From the NCBI RefSeq assembly GCF_027111315.2, contig NZ_CP114289.2, positions 124,001 to 188,000 on the forward strand: DNA of 64,000 bases, in the 5' to 3' direction. A model generated the notes under the pieces. It worked only from the letters and a program-made list of their open reading frames with translations. It was not told the origin of the DNA and searched no databases. Both the position numbers and the translations under genes were made by a program. Position 1 is the stretch's first letter, and each line of letters begins with the position of its first letter. The stretch is from Flavobacterium limnophilum. Its GTDB lineage: Bacteria; Bacteroidota; Bacteroidia; Flavobacteriales; Flavobacteriaceae. Positions 52,622 to 61,808 of the stretch are shown here, in pieces.

Positions 52622-53230
52622 TTATAGAATTCGTTGGTTTATTACGGCACGAACCACGTCGATGGCCACGGTGTTGTATTTGTCGTTTGGAATGATGATG
52701 TCGGCAAAAGCTTTCGTGCTTTCTATAAACTGCTGGTGCATGGGTTTCAGGGTGGTTTGGTAGCGGTTCAAAACTTCCTCCATATCGCGGCCACGTTCGG
52801 CGATGTCGCGTTTTAATCTTCGAATTAATCGCTCGTCCGAATCGGCGTGAACGAATATCTTGATGTCGAACAAGTCGCGCAGTTCGGGATTGGAAAGAAT
52901 TAAAATTCCTTCGACAATCATCACTTTTCGGGGATGTGTCACGATGGTGTCGTCGGTCCTGTTGTGCGTGGCAAAGGAATACACGGGTTGGTGGATGGTG
53001 TTTCCGGCTTTGAGTTCCTTGAGGTGTGCGACCAGCAAGTCGAAATCGATGGCTCTGGGATGGTCAAAATTGGTTTTTGCCCGTTCCTCGTAACTCTCGT
53101 TCGTGGACTCCTTGTAATACGAATCCTGGGCAATAATTCCCACTTCGGTATGGGGCAATTCATTCATTATTTGGTGCACCACGGTTGTTTTTCCCGAGCC
53201 TGTTCCGCCTGCAATTCCTATAATCAGCAT
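52622..53230 (-). CDS. udk: Uridine kinase
   Basis: The 202-aa P-loop kinase phosphorylates uridine or cytidine in pyrimidine salvage. Visible are GIAGGTGSGKTTVV (Walker A, 4-17), AQDSYYKE, FDHPRAIDFDLL, PVYSFATHNRT, VIVEGILIL, IKIFVHADSDERLIRRLKRD and the FIESTKAFADIIIPN tail. Length is typical of Udk. Neighbours face the same way, but a 248-bp gap with repeats separates it from the FtsB-like gene. Confidence 0.94.
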   Translation of the reverse strand: MLIIGIAGGTGSGKTTVVHQIMNELPHTEVGIIAQDSYYKESTNESYEERAKTNFDHPRAIDFDLLVAHLKELKAGNTIHQPVYSFATHNRTDDTIVTHPRKVMIVEGILILSNPELRDLFDIKIFVHADSDERLIRRLKRDIAERGRDMEEVLNRYQTTLKPMHQQFIESTKAFADIIIPNDKYNTVAIDVVRAVINQRIL

Positions 53231-53259
53231 AAAATAGTCGTGTTATGTTTTTACTGGAA

Positions 53260-53267
53260 CAAAAATA
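53260..53267 (-). promoter_or_regulatory. Candidate -7 element for udk
   Basis: On the minus strand TATTTTTG fits TAnnTTTG and lies 29 bp before the udk ATG. No TTG is found 17-19 bases further upstream, so only half of the promoter is visible. Confidence 0.4.
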
Positions 53268-53308
53268 GGGATTTATTGCTTGCCATTTAGGATTTATTCT
53301 CCCTATTC

Positions 53309-53511
53309 AGGGCATTCGCTTTTAAAATTATCAGACACGAATTGCACAAATTAACACCAATTTTATCGTTTATTAGAATTGTCACTAATTTTCACCGGTT
53401 TTATGAATTTGTTGAATTTTTAAAACTTGGTCTTCGTGTAAATTTACTTCGTCAGTTCGCAGTCGCTCGGGTGTGGAATTTGTGTAAAACTTTTTTTAAA
53501 AGCGAATGCCC
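53309..53511 (+). mobile_element. MITE-like element, copy 2, with terminal inverted repeats and flanking direct repeat
   Basis: Perfect 18-bp inverted ends (GGGCATTCGCTTTTAAAA from 53310 and its complement ending 53511) enclose about 165 bp without coding capacity. TTCTCCCTATTC occurs at 53297-53308 and again at 53512-53523, directly on both sides, as a target-site duplication would. The interior shares ACACGAATTGCACAAATT-type phrases with the copy at 1643 and contains the TTCGCAGTCGCTCGGGT module. Confidence 0.8.
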
Positions 53512-53523
53512 TTCTCCCTATTC

Positions 53524-53691
53524 TTGATGCTAGCTGCTCAAAATATTGCGACTTTATATTTATAGAATTTGGTGTAAAATCAATTTTTTGGACGTTTTAT
53601 CACAATTGATTGGGGTGTTTGTGATTAGATAGGAAGGTCAGGAGACCTTTTGTCGCATCCTCAAAATCGGAAACTTTGCCGAGTTTGGAAT
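53524..53691. other. Non-coding gap with a degenerate repeat
   Basis: Only a decayed relative of the 47398-47635 element (about 53632-53685) is seen. No gene or promoter is apparent. Confidence 0.5.
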
Positions 53692-54918
53692 TTAAGCATT
53701 ATTCTTCATGTCCTTGACCAAATGTGTCGTGAAATATAAAATGGCCATTCCGCCCAAACCGATGCAAAGCCACATAAACCAAGATTGTTGCCAGAAGGAT
53801 TTGTCTCGGGCATTTGTTTTTTTGGAAACGGCGTGTTTGATGTCGTAAATTTTGGCTTCGGGCAAGTCGTTGTTCATGCTGTCCTTGAAGTTTTTCAAAT
53901 CATATTCAGGACTCCATAGTTTTGGATTTCCGGTTTGGACGGTGTATTTTTCATTGGCTTTCAAATCGGCGATTACGGCGACTTGATTTTGGAAAAATTG
54001 GATTTTATCCAAAGTCAAAGGTTGATTGTCCTGATTTTCTATTTCGATGAAGAACTCTTTTTCGAAAACTTGTGGAATCGTAAAGGTGTTTTTGGTGTCG
54101 GAATTTAATTCAAAATTCGAAAGGGTTTCTTGATACGCTCTAAGTTTATGTTTTCTTCGAACTGTTTTGTTGGTGTAAATTCGGGCGTTGCGTTGGAACA
54201 AATTAGGACTTGATATCTTGAAACTAATTTGGTTTACAATTTGTGGATTATTGAAAGCAACCTGAACTCGAGTTATTTTTGGAGACGAGAACTGCGTTAT
54301 TTGAGTGCTTTTAGGCAAGATTTCCTCAACATCAGGATTGCTGGTCTTGTTGGAAAAAAAACCGATTTTCAAGACATTAATGGGCAATGTTTTCTTGTCG
54401 TTAAACTCTATTTTTAGATAGCGATAGGATGTAAGCGGTAATGGGATTGTTTTGAAAACACTGGTGTCTTCGCTGTTTTCGAGCCCATTTAACAATGAAT
54501 TGTTGACCAATCCGAACCATTCTTTTTGGTCATTGCTACCGCTGATGCTGTAAGGTTTCGTGACATCGGAATTGGTTATGGACAGCACGATTTCGTCAAT
54601 GGAAACTTTTGGGTTTTCAAAAATGATGGTCGTTTTGCTTTTTGGAACTACTGTTTTCGAAAGAATTTTGCATTCCGAAAAGCTGCTGGAAGTTGTTTCG
54701 CCATTCCCTTGAAGGATATAATAGGGAACTTCGATTCCTTTGGAATCCAATATACGGAAATCGCCCAATTCTTCTTTGGAGAAAGAGCGAATTTCGGTTG
54801 GCAATACTATTTTATGCAAGCCACTTTTCTTAATGTCGTCGATTTTTGCCGTCGTTTGGTGTTGCGCCAATAGGCTGCTTGCGGCAAGCATAATCACTAG
54901 AAATTTATTTGGTTTCAT
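53692..54918 (-). CDS. DUF3999 family exported protein with C-terminal membrane anchor
   Basis: The 408-aa protein has a signal peptide (about 1-24), a long beta-rich region with repeated discoidin-like phrases (PYSISGSNDQKEWFGLV, YRYLKIEFNDKKTLPINVLK) and one C-terminal membrane helix (SWFMWLCIGLGGMAILYF). It overlaps the DUF2339 gene by 14 bp; the two families occur together in many genomes, which argues for a joint envelope function. Their role is unknown. Confidence 0.8.
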   Translation of the reverse strand: MKPNKFLVIMLAASSLLAQHQTTAKIDDIKKSGLHKIVLPTEIRSFSKEELGDFRILDSKGIEVPYYILQGNGETTSSSFSECKILSKTVVPKSKTTIIFENPKVSIDEIVLSITNSDVTKPYSISGSNDQKEWFGLVNNSLLNGLENSEDTSVFKTIPLPLTSYRYLKIEFNDKKTLPINVLKIGFFSNKTSNPDVEEILPKSTQITQFSSPKITRVQVAFNNPQIVNQISFKISSPNLFQRNARIYTNKTVRRKHKLRAYQETLSNFELNSDTKNTFTIPQVFEKEFFIEIENQDNQPLTLDKIQFFQNQVAVIADLKANEKYTVQTGNPKLWSPEYDLKNFKDSMNNDLPEAKIYDIKHAVSKKTNARDKSFWQQSWFMWLCIGLGGMAILYFTTHLVKDMKNNA

Positions 54919-57430
54919 CAGTTTCCTTGGGTTTGTTGTCGTCTTGTACCAAGACTTTTATTTTTTGATACACAAATGAAATAATCAGGATTAGCACTCC
55001 CAACAAGATGAAGGCAATTATTTTTCCGGTTTCGGAAGCATTGCTGATGTCGAACAAAAATAATTTCAGGATGGTCATTCCCAATAACGACAAGGCTATT
55101 ATTCGCAGGTTTTTGATGTGTTTTCGGATTCCGACAATCAGGAAAACAAAAGCGAGAATTCCCCAGAGAATTGGAAACCCTGTTTTTATGATTTGGGTTC
55201 TGGTTGCTTGAATTGAATCGGAAGCAAGTTGTTCCCTGATAAAAGTTGGTTCACTCAATTTATAAAGAGTACTCGATTGAATGTCTTGCGCCGTAACCGG
55301 CGAATTCGAAAATACCAATCCGTGGAGCATCAATTCGGTGCTGGCCAAATAAATAATGAAAAAGGCGGCAATCCAGATTACGATTTTCTTTTTGAATAGT
55401 TCGAAAACCGGATTTTCTTTGTTGATTTTGTATAATTGGTATCCAAAAAACAAGGTGATGAGCAGCGAAATATAGTGTAAATAAAATCCAATTCTTTGAT
55501 GAACTCCCGTTGTGATGTATTGTTCGTGCTCATAAAACGCATAATTCGAGAAGGAAAACGCAAAGAGCACAATATTGACCACGGCTATTATCGAAGCCAG
55601 TTGGTAACGAATCGTTTTTTTGCTTTTGCACAATCCATAAAAAAGTGCGGCACTGAAAATTAAATGATATAAAACAGGCAACGTAATGGCAGAATTGGCG
55701 CCATTGACATTCGTGTTGGCCTGGAAACCCACTTCGAACAAGCCGACAAAATAACTGGTGATTATTCCAATACCCCTCAACGATTTTCGGTATTTTTTTG
55801 GATTGAAAATGAATCCAAATTGCTCCAGTTCTTCGTCTTCATTTTTCAATAAATAGTAAACGGCAAACAACGAAGCCACGGCAAAAATACCGGTCAAACA
55901 GATTTTGTTGAACACGATATTTAAAGTGGCCGTAGACATATAGATTTGGCTCCAATCCATCAGTAAACTCCCCATCATCAAAAAGTGGACGATAATCGAG
56001 GCAAATCGGTAATAGGTTATTTTTGATTTTTGCCCCAGCCACATCAGCATTACGGCTTCCGCCCCCCAAAACAGGGTGATGAAATTCCCTTCGAATTGTA
56101 TCGGGATAGCCAAGGTGATGAAGGTAAGTGTCAAGCCCACCAAGAGGTAAACGGCAGTTTTGTCCAAGCCGAATTTTTTGTACAAGAACCAAGCGTAACC
56201 AAAGTTCAACAAACCTAAAGCGGCGGTAAATAATCCTTTGAGTTCGGGATGATATTGTTCCAAAACCAGCATTCCCGCACCATAAAAAAGGAAGGTGTTG
56301 CTGGCCAATATGCCTAATTCTATTGGAGAGAAAAGCCCTTTGGTTCTTAGATTGTTGATGATGTTGATGGCAATGAAAACCAGGTAAAATGCAAATCCGA
56401 AGCCCAATGCGCCAAGAAAATGCGGTGTTTTTTCATCAAGGTCTTTAAACAACCAAGCTCCAAATAAAATCACGGTAAAAAGATAGGACAAGATATTGAT
56501 GATGCCCCATTTTTTATGATAGGCCAATGCCAGAATGCCGATGTTTAAAATAAGGATATAAGTAAACAATACCACATAATTTCCTTGTCCCGTGCTGACC
56601 ATAAACGGAACGGCAAAACCACCAATCAGGGACAATACGGCGAGTTCTTTTCGGTCGTAAGAAAGCGAAATCAAGCAGCTAAAAATGGTAATGAGCACCA
56701 TAATGATGAAAGCCGTGGTTTGTCCGAACAAATGATAACTGTGGAAAGCAATGCCAATAGTGAAATAGAAAACCGCAATCGCCCCGGCCACAAAAACGGA
56801 ACTGAATGCTGCATATTTTTTTCGTAATTTATGGGCAACTCCCATAATCAATGCGCCGGAAAGCATGCCAATTCCCACACGAGCCGGTTCGTTGATCCAA
56901 TCTTTGTCGATGGCATATTTCACGAAATAACTGATGCCCAAAACCAAGATTAAAATACCGATTTTGTTGATCAGGTTTTCGCCAATAAATTTCTCTAAAT
57001 CGGGATTGTTTTCCCTGAAATTTTCCCAAAAAGTCTTGCTTGGTTCTTCACGGACGTAAACTTTGGGTTCAGGTTTTGGCTGCACTTTTGGTGCCGAAAC
57101 ATTGTCCATTGAAAAGACTATTTTTCCGGTTTTTTCTTCCGTTATTTCTTTTTCGACAGGAATGAAAATCAATGGTTCCGTTTTTTCGATAACCACGGAA
57201 GGTTTTAATTCTTCGGGAACCACTTTTGGTTTGGTTTCCTCGGGTACGACTATCGGTTTTTCCGGAAGTTTTTCGATTGTTTTTAAATCGTCTATTTTTT
57301 TATGCAATTCCTTGAATTTCTCGTCAATTTTGTCTTCTAGTCTATCTTCAATTTTGTCCAATTTTGAGTCTATGGCATTTTTGACATAGATTAAAAAAAC
57401 AAAAAGCAACACCAACAAGAAAACTTCCAT
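54905..57430 (-). CDS. DUF2339 family polytopic membrane protein
   Basis: The 841-aa protein has an N-terminal membrane helix, a coiled coil (about 20-50, SKLDKIEDRLEDKIDEKFKE), a Pro/Glu/Val-rich linker (about 55-120), the DUF2339 entry sequence ENLINKIGILILVLGISYFV (about 147-170) and then more than twenty membrane helices. AGAIAVFYFTIGIAFHSY and FWGAEAVMLMWLGQKSKITY are typical of the family. Function unknown. It is upstream of and coupled to the DUF3999 gene. Confidence 0.85.
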   Translation of the reverse strand: MEVFLLVLLFVFLIYVKNAIDSKLDKIEDRLEDKIDEKFKELHKKIDDLKTIEKLPEKPIVVPEETKPKVVPEELKPSVVIEKTEPLIFIPVEKEITEEKTGKIVFSMDNVSAPKVQPKPEPKVYVREEPSKTFWENFRENNPDLEKFIGENLINKIGILILVLGISYFVKYAIDKDWINEPARVGIGMLSGALIMGVAHKLRKKYAAFSSVFVAGAIAVFYFTIGIAFHSYHLFGQTTAFIIMVLITIFSCLISLSYDRKELAVLSLIGGFAVPFMVSTGQGNYVVLFTYILILNIGILALAYHKKWGIINILSYLFTVILFGAWLFKDLDEKTPHFLGALGFGFAFYLVFIAINIINNLRTKGLFSPIELGILASNTFLFYGAGMLVLEQYHPELKGLFTAALGLLNFGYAWFLYKKFGLDKTAVYLLVGLTLTFITLAIPIQFEGNFITLFWGAEAVMLMWLGQKSKITYYRFASIIVHFLMMGSLLMDWSQIYMSTATLNIVFNKICLTGIFAVASLFAVYYLLKNEDEELEQFGFIFNPKKYRKSLRGIGIITSYFVGLFEVGFQANTNVNGANSAITLPVLYHLIFSAALFYGLCKSKKTIRYQLASIIAVVNIVLFAFSFSNYAFYEHEQYITTGVHQRIGFYLHYISLLITLFFGYQLYKINKENPVFELFKKKIVIWIAAFFIIYLASTELMLHGLVFSNSPVTAQDIQSSTLYKLSEPTFIREQLASDSIQATRTQIIKTGFPILWGILAFVFLIVGIRKHIKNLRIIALSLLGMTILKLFLFDISNASETGKIIAFILLGVLILIISFVYQKIKVLVQDDNKPKETDETK

Positions 57431-57500
57431 AGCAAGGTTTTTTAAGAATTAGGTTTTGTAAATATAATACTATTTAGGAATTAATAATGCTATTTTTCGG

Positions 57501-57560
57501 CAGGGCATTCACATTTAAAATTATCAGACACAGATTGCACCAATCAAGACCGATTTTCCG
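57501..57560 (+). repeat. Truncated copy 3 of the MITE-like element
   Basis: CAGGGCATTCACATTTAAAA followed by TTATCAGACACAGATTGCAC matches the left end of the 53309 element (GGGCATTCGCTTTTAAAA, TTATCAGACACGAATTGCAC). No right end is seen. It abuts the 3' end of the mechanosensitive channel gene. Confidence 0.75.
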
Positions 57561-57566
57561 CAAGAA

Positions 57567-60053
57567 CTACTCCTTTATTTCTTTGGTGTTTGCTGCGTTG
57601 GCTTGAACGTGAATGTCTCTTTGCGGAAACGGGATGACAATATTGTTGGCCTTAAATTTTTCGTCGATGCTGATAATCAAATCACTTTTGACATCGTTGC
57701 CATAATTGAAATGAGGCACCCAATATTTAATGACAAAATCAATGGAGCTATCATTGAACTGGGTTGCCCAAATCATGGGTTCTGGTAGTTTCAAAATTAA
57801 TGGGTGGTCTTCCAATATTTCACGGAGAATTGATCTGGCAAATTTCAAATCGGTTCCATAAGCCACACTTACAGGGATTTCATAACGTCTTTTTGAACTT
57901 CCCATCGTCCAGTTGGTCAGGTTTTTGCTCAGTAAATCGCCGTTCGGGATGATGATGTCGGCACCGTCCCAGGTGGTGACCACACTGCTTCGGATTCCGA
58001 TGGATTTCATGGTGCCTGTTTGTGTTCCAATTTCAATGATGTCGTCCAGATTGACGGGTTTTTCAAAGGCGATGATTAATCCGCTAATCAGGTTGTTGAC
58101 CAAAGCTTGCAAGCCAAAACCAATACCAACTCCCAAAGCGCCAATAATAACCGTTAATCGATCCGTTGGAACTCCTGCAATTGCAAATGCGAAAGATATT
58201 CCTATGCTAATAATAGTAATTCTCACTAACAAAATCCAACTTCCCACGCTGGTTTTTTCTTCGGTGATATTGGCCACTTTATTTTCTGAAGCCAGAAAAG
58301 ACACTATTTTTGAAATAAAAACCGATGCCACTATAACAAAAAAGAAAACCAAAATGCTTTGGTAAGAATAAGTAAATGATCCAATTTTTTGTTCTTCGTA
58401 AAAAGATTGAACAAAAGGGTCGATGAAATTTTGGAAAGAATAAGAATTTCTGTTTATGACAATAATCCAAGAAAATAAAAACATAAAATATATGGTTTTT
58501 GTAATTTTATGATTTTCCTGGGAAACAATGTTTATTTCTTTTTTGGTGTCGGATTCGATTATTTGATTGGTAAAATTTAATATGTCGTTAGTTAATTGGA
58601 ACGTATAAATGGTCAAATAGCCAATTAGAATGGTTGTAATTCCAATAGAGACCAGTATTTTACTTAAATTGTAGTTTCCATAAATCATGAAGAATACGCC
58701 TGAAATTTCAAACGCCAACATTGTTATGACAATCCACAAAGTGGGCGTGTTGAACACTTTTTGTTTGCTATAAATTCGGTACAATCCATAAGAAATTGCC
58801 GCAATTCCTATGCCCATAATGGCGAAGGTTTCGAACAATGTTTGAACTAAAATTAGATTGTCAATTGTTACCAAGAAAATCAAGACCAAATAAATCAACC
58901 ATGTTTTTAAAGGCAGTGTCGATTTGGTTTCTCTTATCAGGATAGTGATTGCAATGGAAGCAATTGTCCAAAGTACGGCACTAAAAATGAATGGAGGCGA
59001 CGGAATAAAAAGTTGGCCTATGGTAATGGTTATGAGGATGGCCGTTGATAAAGGACGCCTGAATATTTGTACGGAATATTTAAAATCATTGTAAATGTTG
59101 GCTTTTTTGTATTTTCTTTTCAATATTTTTAGATAAATAAAAACTCCCAAAATGCATAAAAAAAGTAATTTTATGATGAAAGAATTATTCACCACATAAA
59201 ACCTCAATACATAATATCCTTTTTTGAATGATTGTTTGAGTTCTCTCAAAAATGATTTTTCTTTAATGTCTTTTGCGTCAAAAATGGAAATTTTTCTTGA
59301 AAAAAGACTGTCGGCTTCTATTTTTCTTAATAAATCAACTTTTACAATATCTAAATTTAAATTATTTTTGAATATGTCTCCTTTAATTTCTAGGGTTTGT
59401 ATGCTGTCAATGGCATTTTTAAGACTATTGTTGGTTTTGTCAATATCTTTTGTCAAGAAAAGCAATCGCTGGAAGTAATTATTTATGGCTATAGAATCTT
59501 TAGGAAGCAGGTAGAGTGCTTTGTCCGAAGCCAAAGAATCTATTCTTTTTTGGATGTCGCTTAATGCTTTGTTGTTGCTTTTTATCTTATTGATTTGATT
59601 ATTGGTCCTATCTACTAATTCATTCAACAGTAGTGAAGTAGTCGTTAAATCTCGAGTAGTTTGTCTTTTATTCTTGTTTTTGGTAATGCCGTCCACTGCA
59701 AAATCTTTCCATTTAACCAGTAAATTGATTTCTTTTGTAAAACCTTTGTAATCAAAACCTCGTTCGAGAATATTTTTGGCTTTTTGGATTTCGAAATTAA
59801 TTAAGCTAAATGCATTATTTTGAGTTCTAATGGTTTGATTGTTTTCGAAATTTGTTTTGCTGTTCCTCATTCTGTTCAAAACAAGATTCTCAATCACAAT
59901 CTTCATAGGGACAGGCTTTATGATACCGTCCTTTTTTTCGACAGGAATTATGTTTTGTCCCAAAGCAAAGTTACTGGAGCAAATGAACAATGCCAGCAAG
60001 ACTATTTTAAGAGAATGTTTTATTACCGAATGATTGAGGGTAGTTTTGTTCAT
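57567..60053 (-). CDS. MscS-family mechanosensitive ion channel, large form
   Basis: The 828-aa protein has a signal peptide (to about residue 33), a periplasmic helical domain rich in Asn and Lys (about 35-285), about nine to ten membrane helices (about 295-600) and the MscS core: the pore helix ALGVGIGFGLQALVNNLISG followed by IIAFEKPVNLDDIIEIGTQTGTM and TTWDGADIIIPNGDLLSKNLTNW, then a C-terminal alpha/beta domain. It resembles the large MscK/YbdG-like relatives rather than the small MscS. It should open on hypo-osmotic shock. Confidence 0.87.
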   Translation of the reverse strand: MNKTTLNHSVIKHSLKIVLLALFICSSNFALGQNIIPVEKKDGIIKPVPMKIVIENLVLNRMRNSKTNFENNQTIRTQNNAFSLINFEIQKAKNILERGFDYKGFTKEINLLVKWKDFAVDGITKNKNKRQTTRDLTTTSLLLNELVDRTNNQINKIKSNNKALSDIQKRIDSLASDKALYLLPKDSIAINNYFQRLLFLTKDIDKTNNSLKNAIDSIQTLEIKGDIFKNNLNLDIVKVDLLRKIEADSLFSRKISIFDAKDIKEKSFLRELKQSFKKGYYVLRFYVVNNSFIIKLLFLCILGVFIYLKILKRKYKKANIYNDFKYSVQIFRRPLSTAILITITIGQLFIPSPPFIFSAVLWTIASIAITILIRETKSTLPLKTWLIYLVLIFLVTIDNLILVQTLFETFAIMGIGIAAISYGLYRIYSKQKVFNTPTLWIVITMLAFEISGVFFMIYGNYNLSKILVSIGITTILIGYLTIYTFQLTNDILNFTNQIIESDTKKEINIVSQENHKITKTIYFMFLFSWIIVINRNSYSFQNFIDPFVQSFYEEQKIGSFTYSYQSILVFFFVIVASVFISKIVSFLASENKVANITEEKTSVGSWILLVRITIISIGISFAFAIAGVPTDRLTVIIGALGVGIGFGLQALVNNLISGLIIAFEKPVNLDDIIEIGTQTGTMKSIGIRSSVVTTWDGADIIIPNGDLLSKNLTNWTMGSSKRRYEIPVSVAYGTDLKFARSILREILEDHPLILKLPEPMIWATQFNDSSIDFVIKYWVPHFNYGNDVKSDLIISIDEKFKANNIVIPFPQRDIHVQANAANTKEIKE

Positions 60054-60122
60054 AGTAAAAAATCTAGAATCAAGGGTTGCAAATTTTTTATAAATATAAA
60101 AAAGGGGAATGGTAAGTGTTTT

Positions 60123-60626
60123 TTAGAAAGCTAGCTGCTTTTGCTTGGCAATGTTCAGGAATTTGAATTTACCAGCAATGATTTTTTTATCCACTTTGGG
60201 TGCTACTGTAGGATTGGAGGGGTATTTTTTTCCATTCCAAGTCATTTTGGCGAGACTGCCATCCCTGTTTTGGATGTAGATGTTTGCGTATCCTTTGGTC
60301 ACTTCTTTGCCGCCGGTATCGCCAACATATATTGGGTCGTTTACCACGGTCATCCGGGTGTTCAACTTGAAGTTTTTGTCTAAAATTAATACCGTGCAAC
60401 CACCAGAACCACACCAATCGCCGCCAATTAATTCCACTAAATATTCGTCTTTTCCATCATTATTCAAATCTACGGCGTTGTAAATAAAATGTCTGCTGGT
60501 TTCTGATGCATTGTCATAATTGGTCTTTAAAAAAGAAATAATGGCATCAGAAACCGATTTGGTTTGTGCAAAACCAATAGTGGTTCCTAAAAAGAAACCG
60601 AATACAGTAATAAATGATTTTTTCAT
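60123..60626 (-). CDS. Exported protein with EF-hand-like repeat motif
   Basis: The 167-aa product has a signal peptide (MKKSFITVFGFFLGTTIGFA, cleavage near 20) and a DLNNDGKDEYLVEL segment (about 52-65), the Dx(N)xDGxxE calcium-loop form of FG-GAP/VCBS-like repeats. A GDWCGSGGCTVLIL stretch with two close Cys residues follows, and may form a disulfide. It is encoded just downstream of the PliI-like lipoprotein (18-bp gap) and shares its D-x-N-x-D-G organisation, so the two may be related in function. I cannot assign one with certainty. Confidence 0.65.
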   Translation of the reverse strand: MKKSFITVFGFFLGTTIGFAQTKSVSDAIISFLKTNYDNASETSRHFIYNAVDLNNDGKDEYLVELIGGDWCGSGGCTVLILDKNFKLNTRMTVVNDPIYVGDTGGKEVTKGYANIYIQNRDGSLAKMTWNGKKYPSNPTVAPKVDKKIIAGKFKFLNIAKQKQLAF

Positions 60627-60644
60627 AAGTACTAGGTTTGTAGT

Positions 60645-61280
60645 TTAATATTCAATGATTTTATCTATCACAAAAACTCTCGAATTTTCACCCTCTTTGA
60701 GTTTGTATTGAATCTGGCGCATTTTGCCCGTCGGATTACTGTTGGTGTCTTGAGGATTATAAGTTGGGAAACGTTGGCACAAGGAATTTTCCACGATGGC
60801 AAATTCGTCGTGTCCCATATAGCCTTTGTTGGCTTTGGGATTGTCCGCGATATTTGGCATATAAATTTCGCTCATTGATTTGCCGTTGTTCACGGAATAT
60901 CCAATGACGGTTCCATAACTGCCACTTCCATCCGATGTTATATAAACCAGCACTTCGGGAAAACCATCCCTATTCAGGTCTCCAATTTCGGCATTGGTAA
61001 TGATTCCTTCAATCTGTTTGACGATTTTGGTGTTGTCATTGGCAAGACCCGAAGGTTGAATGCTTAATTGTTTGCCCGTTAGATTAATATCGAAAGAAAT
61101 GTTGTTCAGGGAAAGTTTTCTGGAAAACTTTGGTTTTGCCAATTTGGTGTCGGATGGAATAGTTGGAGTATCCTTTTTTGAAGCACCGTCATTGGTCGTG
61201 GTTTTCTTTAAACTATTTTTGCAACCGGCTATTGTCAAGATTATTGCTATGGCAATGGCCTGTTTTTTATAATTATTCAT
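60645..61280 (-). CDS. PliI-like lipoprotein (putative I-type lysozyme inhibitor family)
   Basis: The 211-aa protein has a lipoprotein signal (IILTIAGC, Cys20), a Thr/Lys-rich linker and a domain with AEIGDLNRDGFPEVLVYITS (a D-x-N-x-D-G calcium-type loop), GSGSYGTVIGYSVNNGKS and the late KGYMGHDEFAIVENSLCQRF and GKMRQIQYKLKEGE. This layout resembles PliI proteins, periplasmic inhibitors of invertebrate-type lysozyme; the match is from memory of the family, not a search. It may defend against host or predator lysozyme. Confidence 0.55.
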   Translation of the reverse strand: MNNYKKQAIAIAIILTIAGCKNSLKKTTTNDGASKKDTPTIPSDTKLAKPKFSRKLSLNNISFDINLTGKQLSIQPSGLANDNTKIVKQIEGIITNAEIGDLNRDGFPEVLVYITSDGSGSYGTVIGYSVNNGKSMSEIYMPNIADNPKANKGYMGHDEFAIVENSLCQRFPTYNPQDTNSNPTGKMRQIQYKLKEGENSRVFVIDKIIEY

Positions 61281-61391
61281 AAGATGCTGGTTTCAAGTTA
61301 TAAAAATAGGAAAACTAAGCCGATTAATAATTAATGCTTTTTGTTTTTTTTTGGTTATGATTTAAAATTATTTCATATTTCGAAAATAGTT

Positions 61392-61421
61392 TTGCATAAG
61401 CCAAAAATAGTTATATATTTG
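61392..61421 (+). promoter_or_regulatory. Consensus Bacteroidota promoter for tRNA-Pro
   Basis: TTG (61392-61394), a 19-base spacer and TATATTTG (61414-61421) fit the -33/-7 consensus TTG-N17..19-TAnnTTTG exactly. Transcription would start about 3-5 bp before the tRNA at 61432. Confidence 0.85.
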
Positions 61422-61431
61422 CACCCGATTT

Positions 61432-61506
61432 CGGGGTGTAGCGTAGCTCGGTTATCGCGCCTGCTTTGGGAGCAGGAGGCCGCAGGTTCGAATCCTGCCA
61501 CCCCGA
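61432..61506 (+). tRNA. tRNA-Pro, anticodon TGG
   Basis: The acceptor stem CGGGGTG (61432-61438) pairs with CACCCCG (61499-61505), followed by the discriminator A. The anticodon arm CCTGC-TTTGGGA-GCAGG has TGG at its centre; the T arm contains GGTTCGAATCC. CCA is not encoded. It has its own promoter and terminator, and no other tRNA is near. Confidence 0.95.
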
Positions 61507-61530
61507 CAACTTAGTTGTCAATTCCTATCA

Positions 61531-61570
61531 AAAGGCTGTAAATTGTATGATTTACAGCCTTTTTTATTTT
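61531..61570 (+). terminator. Rho-independent terminator after tRNA-Pro
   Basis: AAAGGCTGTAAAT (61531-61543) and ATTTACAGCCTTT (61550-61562) form a perfect 13-bp stem with a 6-base loop and a T-rich tail. It is about 25 bp after the tRNA. Confidence 0.9.
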
Positions 61571-61808
61571 TTGTAATTTTACAAAAGCCCAGATTGTGGA
61601 TCCTTTTTTTGTAACTTACCAAAAAAAAAGATTCATGTTGAATGTCATTTATTTTTCAACTTTCGTAATTGGCATAAATTCCCATATTTAAAAATCACGA
61701 CCCAAACTGACAATGTGTGAATTATGTAACTTTTTTTCAAAGTTATATAAGTTTTTTCAAGGTGAATCTTGCGACTTTTACATCAACTGTTTTTAAAAAT
61801 AAAATAAT

